DNA of 14,584 bases, taken from contig DATHGT010000304.1 of assembly GCA_035317605.1 (NCBI GenBank), forward strand, positions 1 through 14,584, written 5' to 3'. Within the stretch, counting starts at the first letter, position 1; each line of letters starts with the position of its first letter. A program made the translations under genes and the position numbers. This stretch comes from DATHGT01 sp035317605. GTDB lineage: Bacteria; Methylomirabilota; Methylomirabilia; Rokubacteriales; CSP1-6. This document shows, piece by piece, positions 6,851-13,001 of this stretch. The notes beneath the pieces are model-generated. The model ran no database searches and was not told the origin of the DNA. It saw nothing but the letters and a program-made list of their open reading frames with translations.

Positions 6851-9800
6851 TCAAGTGGAAAGTGCGGCCGGCGTGCCGGCGGTCCGTTCGATCATCTCGT
6901 TGAACGCGCTCTCCACCTTCGCCGAGAAGTCGGACTCGATCTGGTAGATTTCGGTCAGCTCGGCGAACGCCCAGCGACCGAGCGTGCCCAGGTTGTTGAC
7001 GCCGGGCACCCAGTAGGCGTCCATCGTGGACTTCTTCTCCTTGGCGTCCTCGCGGCGGTAGCCCTTGATCTCGACGACCAGGTGAAGAAGATCACGCTCG
7101 CCGTGACCGTCGTCCACCAGCACGATGAAGTCGGGCAGGTACCGGCGCGTCTCGGAGCCGTAACGGTACGGCACCTCGAGGCCGAGGTTGTGGTTCTTCA
7201 CGTACGCCTTCACCCGCGGGTGCGACTCGGCCACCCGGCAAAGCTCAGCCTCCCAGTCGCTGTCGAGCACTACCCAATTCACATGGCAGCGGGTGGGGTC
7301 GGTTTTCCAGCGATGCGCCCGCGACGTGTTGAAGCGGACGTGCGCGGTGGAACCGATCGGGTTGTACGGATCGAGTACCGCCTTCACCGGGCGCTTACCC
7401 ACGAAGGCGGTGGTGATCGCGGCGGTGATGCGGTTGCACGCGATGTCCGCCAGTTCTTGATACATCAGCAGGGCGGGGTGGGTGCCCCCCTTGCAGACCA
7501 GATGCTTCTCCAGCCACTGCCGGGTGATGCGCTTGAGCTGGCCGAACAGATGGAGCTTGGGCGCCTCGCCCGCGTCGCGCCACTTGGTGTAGAGCAGGTG
7601 CTGCGTGAGGCGGAAGAGCACGGTGGACTGGCGCACGTCCTCCAGGTGCTCGAGCGTAAGATCGACCGCCTCGCCGATGATGCCCTGGTTGCGGGTGATG
7701 GACGGGCCAATGAGGTCGGGCGTGAGCACCAGAGTGGAATCGTCGTTGAAGCTTGCGCTCAGCCGCTCCTCCGGAAGCTCCACGCGGTAGCCCACCACGC
7801 GCGGGAAGCGGATTTCCAGCGCGTCGCGCTCGGGGCTCACCGCGTGCACCTGGATGGTTTCCCGCGGCGGCTGGGGCGGCGCGACGACGGGCTTCGCGGT
7901 GAAGTCGAAGGGCACGCCGAGCACGTCGGCGTACTCGACGTCGAACTTGTTGTCGTCGTTCAGGTGGTAGGACTGGCGGCGCAGGGCGCGGCCGATCACC
8001 TGCTCGCAGAGGAGCTGTGTGCCGAACGCGCGTATGCCGAGCACGTGCGTCACCGTGTTGGCGTCCCACCCCTCGGTCAGCATGGCCACGGACACGACGC
8101 ACCGGATCGAGCCGCCCAGCCGCCCCTCGCGGCCGACCGTGTTCATGGCTTCGCGAAGCAGGTCCTGGTCGTCCAGGCCCTCAGCCTCTCGGCGGTCGCC
8201 CGTGCGCTCGACGATCTCGCGGCGGAATCGCTCGATCTCGTCGGCGGCCATGGCGCGGAAATCGTCGTCCAGCGCATCGCCGCTCTCCAGCTGTTCGCTG
8301 TCGATCAGCAGCGTGTTGGGACGGGGCAGAGGGTCGCCGTGCTCGTTGAAGTTGCGGAAGAGCGGAAGGTGCCCAGCGTGAAAGCTGCTGGAGCCGTCAT
8401 CGTGCTGCCGGCGAAAGCCGGAGATAAAGTCGTAGACGAGCTTGGACGTCGATGTGTTGTTGCACACGACGATGAAGCATGGCGGCACGACGATGCCCGC
8501 CTCCTTCCACAGCTCGAACGTCTTCTCGTAGTGTCCATAGAGGGCCTGTAGCGCAGTCTGCAGCCGTGTGGGCAGGGCGAGCGGATCGAGGCCCTCGGCT
8601 TTGCCGCGGCCTTTCCTCGGCATGTCCTTGCGGATGTTCTCCCACAGATTGCGGAACATCGGCATCTCGCCGCCGGGGATGTTCTCGGCCACGGGCACTC
8701 GGGGCAGCTTCACGATGCCGGACTCGATGGCGTCCATGAGCGAGAAGTCGCTCATCGTCCACGGGAACAGCGTGCCCTCGGCGTAGCCGGATCCGCGCAG
8801 GAAGAACGGCGTGGCAGACAGATCGATCACACGCTGGAGGCCGAGCTTGCGGTTCACCGCCTCCAGGCCGGAAATCCAGAGGCGAGCCGCTTCGTTGTTG
8901 CGCTCGGCCTCCTTGCGGTCGTCGCCCCTGAGGTCGTCCTCGTCCTCGACCGCGGGCTTCTCCCGGTAGCAGTGGTGAGACTCGTCGTTGAGGACGAGGA
9001 TGTTCTTGAACGCCATAAGCTCCGGCATCACGCGCTGGAGCATCTGGCCTTCGGTCTCGAGCGTGTCCAGCGCCTCCCCCACGCGCCCCTGGAGCAGCGC
9101 GCGTCCGCCCTTCGACAGCTCCACCCGCTCGCGCCGCTTGAACGCGTGATAGTTGGTGATCACGATCTTGGTGCGGCGAACGTCGTCCAACATGTCGGTC
9201 GGCACCAGCTCACGGTTCGCGTAGTAGCTGTCGGGATCGTTCGGCTGGAGCACGCGCAACCGATCCTTGATCGTGATGCCGGGGGTGACGACGAGAAAGC
9301 CTCGGGTGAAACGTCTGCTCTGCGGGCGCCGGGCGGCGTTCACGGTCTGCCAGGCGATGAGCATGGCCATGACCGTCGTCTTGCCGGCGCCGGTGGCCAG
9401 CTTGAGCGCGAGCCGCATCAGCTCGGGGTTCGCGTCGTTATTGGCATTGGTGAGGTGTTCGAGGAACCGCTTGCCGCCGCGCTCGTTCGGCGCCACCTCG
9501 GTGAGCCAGATCGCGGTCTCGGCCGCCTCGATCTGACAGAAGAACGGGCGGACGCCGCTGAACTGATGGTGCCGCCAGTGCTGGAGGAGCCGCGCGGTCT
9601 CGGGCGTCACGCCCCAGGAGCTCGGATTCGGGATCGCCCGCCACTGATCGACATGACGCCGCAGCTCGTTGATGACCGGCGTCGGGTCGTACTGCTGAGC
9701 GGTGGTGGACACGCCGGCCCCCTCGTCGAAGACGAGTCGCTCTTGCCCCTTGACCCGCTTTTGCTTCTTCGGCCGCGGGATCGGCGTAATGAATCGTGCC

Positions 9801-9922
9801 TCGCGCCGTGTCTCGATGATCTCCCCGGTAGGTTGGCCGTCGGCGTCGAGCTCCCAGTGACGAGCGGGATACTCGTATGGGGAATTGAGGATCGGTCGCT
9901 CGAAGAAGCTCTCGTCCGTCAA
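6851..9922 (-). CDS. res: Type III-like restriction subunit: DEAH-box helicase/translocase with C-terminal PD-(D/E)XK nuclease
   Basis: The 1023-residue protein has the Type III Res layout. The SF2 motor shows Walker A Ala-Thr-Gly-Ala-Gly-Lys-Thr-Thr (177-184), motif II Asp-Glu-Ser-His-His (313-317), motif III Ser-Ala-Thr (369-371) and motif VI Gln-Val-Ile-Gly-Arg-Ala-Leu-Arg-Arg (642-650). The C-terminal nuclease has Glu894, Pro930-Asp931 and Glu951-Ile-Lys953, a PD-ExK arrangement that appears complete. In this family the motor and nuclease act with Mod to cut DNA that is unmodified at the Mod target. The start is TTG: no ATG or GTG exists in frame between the upstream TAG (9979-9977) and residue 1, and the Ser-Phe-Phe-Glu-Arg-Pro-Ile-Leu-Asn-Ser-Pro-Tyr-Glu opening looks like a native N-terminus. 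No Shine-Dalgarno precedes it, but a promoter does. The gene ends 200 bases before the HNH start. Confidence 0.92.
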   Translation of the reverse strand: MTDESFFERPILNSPYEYPARHWELDADGQPTGEIIETRREARFITPIPRPKKQKRVKGQERLVFDEGAGVSTTAQQYDPTPVINELRRHVDQWRAIPNPSSWGVTPETARLLQHWRHHQFSGVRPFFCQIEAAETAIWLTEVAPNERGGKRFLEHLTNANNDANPELMRLALKLATGAGKTTVMAMLIAWQTVNAARRPQSRRFTRGFLVVTPGITIKDRLRVLQPNDPDSYYANRELVPTDMLDDVRRTKIVITNYHAFKRRERVELSKGGRALLQGRVGEALDTLETEGQMLQRVMPELMAFKNILVLNDESHHCYREKPAVEDEDDLRGDDRKEAERNNEAARLWISGLEAVNRKLGLQRVIDLSATPFFLRGSGYAEGTLFPWTMSDFSLMDAIESGIVKLPRVPVAENIPGGEMPMFRNLWENIRKDMPRKGRGKAEGLDPLALPTRLQTALQALYGHYEKTFELWKEAGIVVPPCFIVVCNNTSTSKLVYDFISGFRRQHDDGSSSFHAGHLPLFRNFNEHGDPLPRPNTLLIDSEQLESGDALDDDFRAMAADEIERFRREIVERTGDRREAEGLDDQDLLREAMNTVGREGRLGGSIRCVVSVAMLTEGWDANTVTHVLGIRAFGTQLLCEQVIGRALRRQSYHLNDDNKFDVEYADVLGVPFDFTAKPVVAPPQPPRETIQVHAVSPERDALEIRFPRVVGYRVELPEERLSASFNDDSTLVLTPDLIGPSITRNQGIIGEAVDLTLEHLEDVRQSTVLFRLTQHLLYTKWRDAGEAPKLHLFGQLKRITRQWLEKHLVCKGGTHPALLMYQELADIACNRITAAITTAFVGKRPVKAVLDPYNPIGSTAHVRFNTSRAHRWKTDPTRCHVNWVVLDSDWEAELCRVAESHPRVKAYVKNHNLGLEVPYRYGSETRRYLPDFIVLVDDGHGERDLLHLVVEIKGYRREDAKEKKSTMDAYWVPGVNNLGTLGRWAFAELTEIYQIESDFSAKVESAFNEMIERTAGTPAALST

Positions 9923-9930
9923 GTCACAGG

Positions 9931-9960
9931 ATTGTTCCGCGCCCAGGGGCCGGCTGTCAA
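9931..9960 (-). promoter_or_regulatory. Sigma-70-type promoter of the restriction cassette (res)
   Basis: On the minus strand a perfect TTGACA (9960-9955) is followed by an 18-base spacer and AACAAT (9936-9931; four of six matches to TATAAT). Only eight bases separate the -10 box from the TTG of res, so the predicted transcript would begin at or within two bases of the start codon. The lack of a Shine-Dalgarno agrees with a leaderless message. The site sits between the MaoC stop and res, giving the cassette its own promoter. Confidence 0.55.
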
Positions 9961-9992
9961 CGTCTGAGGCGCACCTCTAGCCGGCGCGGGTA

Positions 9993-10427
9993 CTACCCGC
10001 GGACCGGAAGCGCGACCGTCGCCTTGCCGGAGACCACCTTCTCGCCCTTCGGGTTCTCCGCCCAGATCCCGAGGTCGACGGTGTGGACGTCGTCCTTCGA
10101 CGACTTCGCGAGCACGCGGCCCTTGCAGGTGACCGTGTCCTGCAAGCGGACGAGGGCGAGGAAGCGGACGCCGAGCTTGCGGACGGTGCCGGCGCCCGAC
10201 CAGTCCGTCACCGACTGAGCCACGAAGCCCATTGAGAGCATGCCGTGGGCGAACACGTCGCCCATCCCGGCGGCCTTGGCGAACTCGTGGTCCTGGTGGA
10301 TGGGGTTGAAGTCGCCTGACGCGCCGGCGTAGCGCGTGAGCTGGATCTGCTGGATGGGGCCCTTCACCAGATGCGGCAGCTCGTCGCCGACCTGGACGTC
10401 CTCGAAGTAAACCTTGCCGTATTTCAC
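9993..10427 (-). CDS. MaoC-like (HadB-type) hydratase/dehydratase, catalytic subunit
   Basis: This 144-residue single-hotdog protein carries the hydratase-2 motif Tyr33-Ala-Gly-Ala-Ser-Gly-Asp39-Phe-Asn41-Pro-Ile-His44. The Asp and His are the catalytic pair that adds water to, or removes it from, (R)-3-hydroxyacyl thioesters. The GTG at 10427 is the start because it overlaps the preceding gene's TGA (GTGA overlap) and the Lys-Tyr-Gly-Lys-Val-Tyr-Phe-Glu-Asp opening is typical. The open frame extending to 10721 lies over the upstream gene and is not used. With that upstream gene it resembles the HadA/HadB heterodimers, where one subunit carries the active site. The acyl substrate (ACP-bound or CoA-bound) cannot be decided from sequence. 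It is the last gene of its operon, 70 bases before res. Confidence 0.9.
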   Translation of the reverse strand: MKYGKVYFEDVQVGDELPHLVKGPIQQIQLTRYAGASGDFNPIHQDHEFAKAAGMGDVFAHGMLSMGFVAQSVTDWSGAGTVRKLGVRFLALVRLQDTVTCKGRVLAKSSKDDVHTVDLGIWAENPKGEKVVSGKATVALPVRG

Positions 10428-10867
10428 AGCCGCACCACCGTGATGCCGCGCATCCTGGCCACGACCTCGTTGTGCTTGTCGGTCATCGCGGTCTCGCGGA
10501 CCACGAAGCCCATGGGGCCGGTCTTGCCGGTCTTCTCGTACTGGTCGACGATCTTCGAGCGGCACAGATAGGTCTCGCCGGGACGGAGCGGCTCGAAGAT
10601 CTCGAACTCCTGCTCGCCGTGGAGCAGCCGCGACACGTCGGTGCCGATGTCGCGCAGGAGGTCCACGCTCTCGTCGCGGAACGAGATCGGGAAGGTCGGC
10701 GGCGCGATGACGTCGCCCCACTCGGAGGCGCGGCCGACCTCGTCGTCGAGGTACAGGGGGTTCAGGTCGCCGATGGCGCGGGCGAAATCCTTGATGCGCC
10801 CGCGCTCGACGGTGACCGCGTACGGCGGATACTCCTTGCCCACGACCCGGTTGAGCTGGATCGGCAT
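10424..10867 (-). CDS. MaoC N-terminal/FAS1-like dehydratase-domain protein (HadA-type, apparently non-catalytic)
   Basis: This 147-residue hotdog-fold protein begins at the ATG at 10867, whose A overlaps the last base of the thioesterase stop (TGATG). AGGGA lies about nine bases upstream. Residues 34-39 are Asp-Leu-Asn-Pro-Leu-Tyr, aligning with Asp-Phe-Asn-Pro-Ile-His of the partner MaoC gene, so Tyr39 takes the place of the catalytic His. In the HadAB and HadBC dehydratases HadB carries the catalytic residues and the partner binds substrate; the same division of labour is inferred here. Its TGA overlaps the partner's GTG by four bases, consistent with coupled translation and 1:1 production. 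It belongs to the MaoC_dehydrat_N family often labelled FAS1-like dehydratase. Confidence 0.87.
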   Translation of the reverse strand: MPIQLNRVVGKEYPPYAVTVERGRIKDFARAIGDLNPLYLDDEVGRASEWGDVIAPPTFPISFRDESVDLLRDIGTDVSRLLHGEQEFEIFEPLRPGETYLCRSKIVDQYEKTGKTGPMGFVVRETAMTDKHNEVVARMRGITVVRL

Positions 10868-11262
10868 CAGCGTCGTCCCTTTCGCATCGCGCGGTTCATG
10901 AACTTCTGGATGTCGGCCACGAGGTAGCGCTCGTGACGGCCGTCGGCGACCTTTTCCGTGTCGTCCCACGCCTCGACCGCGAACAGGAAGCGCTTGCCGT
11001 CGGTCTCGAGCAGGGTCGCCCTCGCGCGCACGGTCATGCCGGCGGGCGTGGCCGCCAGATGCCGCATCTCGACCATGGTCCCGACGCTGCCGCCGCCGGC
11101 CGGGATCTCCGAGCGCAGCACCGCGGCGCCGGCGTTCTCGAGGAGCCCGATCAGGAACGGCGTGGCCAGCACGTGGACGCCGCGGTTGCCCATGGCGTCG
11201 GCGGTGACGTCTGGCGTGACGACCAGGCTGACTTCGGCGGTGGCGCCGGGCTGGAGGCTCAC
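10867..11262 (-). CDS. FlK-like hotdog acyl-CoA thioesterase
   Basis: With the GTG at 11262 the protein has 131 residues. It shows the pattern of fluoroacetyl-CoA thioesterase-like proteins: Leu-Ala-Thr34-Pro-Phe-Leu-Ile-Gly-Leu-Leu-Glu42-Asn-Ala, then Arg-His68-Leu-Ala-Ala-Thr-Pro-Ala-Gly. The Thr-Glu spacing (8) and Glu-His spacing (26) equal those of the FlK triad Thr42/Glu50/His76, so the catalytic set looks intact. The natural substrate is unknown; most homologues in non-fluorinating bacteria probably hydrolyse another short acyl-CoA or remove an inhibitory thioester. The start lies 11 bases after the permease stop, and the long open frame further upstream overlaps the permease and is rejected. 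No strong Shine-Dalgarno is present, so translation may rely on coupling. The stop overlaps the next ATG by one base. Confidence 0.83.
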   Translation of the reverse strand: MSLQPGATAEVSLVVTPDVTADAMGNRGVHVLATPFLIGLLENAGAAVLRSEIPAGGGSVGTMVEMRHLAATPAGMTVRARATLLETDGKRFLFAVEAWDDTEKVADGRHERYLVADIQKFMNRAMRKGRR

Positions 11263-11273
11263 GAGCAGCGTTT

Positions 11274-12005
11274 CTACCGCGGGAACAGCATCAACTGCAA
11301 GCCCGCGAAGATCGTCAGCGCCTCCAGGATCATGAGAAAGATCCGGTCGCTCATCCGGTCGAGCAGCCAGCGGCCGGCCCACGCCCCCGCGATCATCGTG
11401 CTCCCGAGGAGACCCCCGAGGGCGACCGTGTCCCAGCCGAGCAGCGAGTAGCGCGCGAACGCGATGCCGCGGGTGACGTTCATGCCCAGCGTGCACACCG
11501 CCTCGGTCGCGATGAAGCTCCCGCGCCGGAGCCCGTAGGAGAGGAAGAACGGCGCCGTGAGGGGCCCGATGGTGACGACGAGGACCGACAGCAGCCCGAA
11601 GACCGCGCCGAGAATCGGCATGTGGGCCAGCCGCACGCGGACGTGGCCCCGCAGCAGCAAGCGGCGGAGCGGGATGGCGAGAATGAGGAAGACGCCGATG
11701 AACCGCCCGAGCCACTCCCGCGGCGTCTGGGCGTAGATCATCACCCCGAGCACGGTGGTGGGAATGGCGCCGAGCAGATAGCGGAAGGCCGCGCGACCGT
11801 CCAGCTCGTGGCGGCTCCACCACAAGCGCGAAAGATTGCCGAGCAGCATGGTCACCGTGAGGACCGGCGCGGCCGCCTTGATGCCGACCGTCCACGCGAG
11901 CACCGGCAGCATGATGATTCCCGCCCCGAACCCGACCACGCCCGCGATGACGGAGGCGAAGAGCGCGGTCGCCAGCAACACGGAGAGACCGATGGGATCG
12001 GGCAC
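11274..12005 (-). CDS. TauE/SafE (sulfite exporter/DUF81) family membrane permease
   Basis: The 243-residue integral membrane protein has about seven to eight hydrophobic segments. It opens with a family-typical helix, Val-Ala-Gly-Val-Val-Gly-Phe-Gly-Ala-Gly at about residues 19-30 (Ala-Gly-Val-Val-Gly-Phe-Gly-Ala-Gly-Ile-Ile-Met-Leu-Pro-Val-Leu), and a second such glycine-rich helix pair occurs in the C-terminal half. TauE/SafE proteins are thought to export sulfite, sulfoacetate or other small organic anions. The GTG at 12005 is taken as the start because the hydrophobic region begins within ten codons and a TATCAT box lies six bases upstream. It is the first gene of the four-gene operon. 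Transport of a carboxylate or sulfonate linked to the downstream thioesterase and hydratase is plausible but inferred. Confidence 0.87.
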   Translation of the reverse strand: MPDPIGLSVLLATALFASVIAGVVGFGAGIIMLPVLAWTVGIKAAAPVLTVTMLLGNLSRLWWSRHELDGRAAFRYLLGAIPTTVLGVMIYAQTPREWLGRFIGVFLILAIPLRRLLLRGHVRVRLAHMPILGAVFGLLSVLVVTIGPLTAPFFLSYGLRRGSFIATEAVCTLGMNVTRGIAFARYSLLGWDTVALGGLLGSTMIAGAWAGRWLLDRMSDRIFLMILEALTIFAGLQLMLFPR

Positions 12006-12011
12006 CGCCGC

Positions 12012-12017
12012 ATGATA
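12012..12017 (-). promoter_or_regulatory. Candidate -10 box of the TauE/SafE-thioesterase-MaoC operon
   Basis: TATCAT (12017-12012 on the minus strand) matches TATAAT at five of six positions and lies six bases before the GTG start at 12005. No convincing -35 is present 16-18 bases upstream. The spacing again predicts a leaderless transcript. Evidence is one hexamer plus position, so confidence is moderate to low. Confidence 0.4.
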
Positions 12018-12037
12018 GTCGAATCCGCTCGCTCGAA

Positions 12038-12052
12038 CCGACCGAGGGTCGG
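12038..12052. promoter_or_regulatory. Dyad between divergent promoters, candidate operator
   Basis: CCGACC, a three-base GAG centre and GGTCGG form a perfect six-base inverted repeat. It covers the -35 position of the rightward promoter and also falls in the -35 zone of the leftward one, so a dimeric regulator bound here could control both operons. No regulator gene is adjacent. A GC-rich 6-bp dyad can occur by chance, so this is a candidate only. Confidence 0.35.
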
Positions 12053-12057
12053 CGGGC

Positions 12058-12066
12058 TGCTATACT
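12058..12066 (+). promoter_or_regulatory. Extended -10 promoter of the binding-protein/amidase operon
   Basis: TGC followed by TATACT (12061-12066) forms an extended -10 (TGn-TATAAT, five of six in the hexamer). The region 17 bases upstream (12038-12043) does not resemble TTGACA, as expected for an extended -10 promoter. The -10 box ends eight bases before the ATG at 12075, so the expected start of transcription is within a base or two of the start codon, and no Shine-Dalgarno is present. Confidence 0.55.
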
Positions 12067-12074
12067 CGCGCGCC

Positions 12075-13001
12075 ATGGACCGGCGAGCGCTTCGACTCAT
12101 GGCTCCGTTTCACTCCGTGTTCTACGCGCCGCAGTTCGTGGGCATCCACCGTGGGTTCTTCGCCGAGGAGGGCCTCGACGTCACCACCGAGGCCGCGGGC
12201 GGCGGGCGAACGACCGTGAGCGCGCTGCTCGACGGCTCGATCGACATCGGGCTGGGCGGGATCATGCGGAGCCTCGACCTCGCCGACCGCGAGGGGCGGC
12301 TCTTGCCCCACTTCGTCGAGGTGAACAGCCGCAACGGGTTCTTCCTGCTCGCGCGCGAGCCGCGGCCGCGCTTCGCGTGGTCGGATCTCGAGGGCCGGGA
12401 AGTGATCTCGTTCGCGGAGGCACCGACGCCGTGGCAGTGCATGCTCACGGTGCTGCGAAAGAACGGGGTCGATCCCGCGCGTGTCCGCTTCACGCGAGAT
12501 CTGCCGACTCCGCAGGCGGTGAAGGAGTTCCGCGCCGGCCGCGGCGATTTCCTCGAGCAGGGCCAGACCGTCACCGAGCAACTGCTGGCCGACGGCGCCG
12601 CGTTTCTCGTCGCCTCCATGGGCGACGCGACCGGCCCGGTGCCGTTCTCGTCGTTCATGACCACGCCGGCGTTCCTCGCCCGCGAGCGATCGGTGCTGGA
12701 GCGCTTCACGCGCGCGATGTATCGCACCCAGCGCTGGATGGCTCGGGCGCCGGCGCGCGACGTCGCGGCGGCGATCGCGCCGGCGTTTCCGGACGTCGAT
12801 CCCGTCATCGGTGAGCAGGCGATCGACCGCTATCTTCGCCAGGCCACGTGGGCGCGCGACCCGCTCGTGCGGCGTCCCGGCTACGAATATCTCCAGCGCA
12901 TCCTCCTCGACGGGGGCTTCATCCAGCGCGAGCACCGCTACGAGGACCTCGTCGACACCGCTATCGCGGAAGCGGCCATGAAGGCGGTCGACGGTGAGTG
13001 A
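12075..13001 (+). CDS. NMT1/SsuA-like (THI5-type) ABC substrate-binding domain protein lacking a signal peptide
   Basis: The 308-residue protein has the type II periplasmic-binding fold of NMT1/THI5/SsuA proteins: Ala-Pro-Phe-His-Ser-Val-Phe-Tyr-Ala-Pro-Gln-Phe-Val-Gly at residues 10-23, then Gly-Phe-Phe-Ala-Glu-Glu-Gly-Leu-Asp-Val (28-37), then Ser-Ala-Leu-Leu-Asp-Gly-Ser-Ile-Asp-Ile-Gly (51-61). These pieces usually follow a secretion signal, but here the first strand begins at about residue 7, and no hydrophobic leader exists in the upstream frame. The protein is therefore probably cytoplasmic, unless it is a lipid-free accessory translocated by another route. No ABC permease or ATPase gene is adjacent, so uptake is not shown. 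It overlaps the amidase start by eight bases, suggesting a functional pair. The ATG at 12075 lies eight bases after an extended -10 box, with no Shine-Dalgarno. Confidence 0.83.
   Translation: MDRRALRLMAPFHSVFYAPQFVGIHRGFFAEEGLDVTTEAAGGGRTTVSALLDGSIDIGLGGIMRSLDLADREGRLLPHFVEVNSRNGFFLLAREPRPRFAWSDLEGREVISFAEAPTPWQCMLTVLRKNGVDPARVRFTRDLPTPQAVKEFRAGRGDFLEQGQTVTEQLLADGAAFLVASMGDATGPVPFSSFMTTPAFLARERSVLERFTRAMYRTQRWMARAPARDVAAAIAPAFPDVDPVIGEQAIDRYLRQATWARDPLVRRPGYEYLQRILLDGGFIQREHRYEDLVDTAIAEAAMKAVDGE

Noticed and set aside
6651..6854. N-terminal extension of the HNH protein by 68 codons
   Set aside because: The GGAGGG site five bases before the ATG at 6650 fixes the start, and the extension is low-complexity Arg/Ala-rich sequence overlapping the end of res.
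6746..8551. 601-codon open frame antisense to res
   Set aside because: A shadow of res with no recognisable domain and no ribosome-binding site.
11270..11286. GTTTC...GGAAC sequence resembling the HNH palindrome at the permease/thioesterase junction
   Set aside because: It differs at several positions, is not a perfect palindrome, and is explained by coding sequence and the TAG stop.
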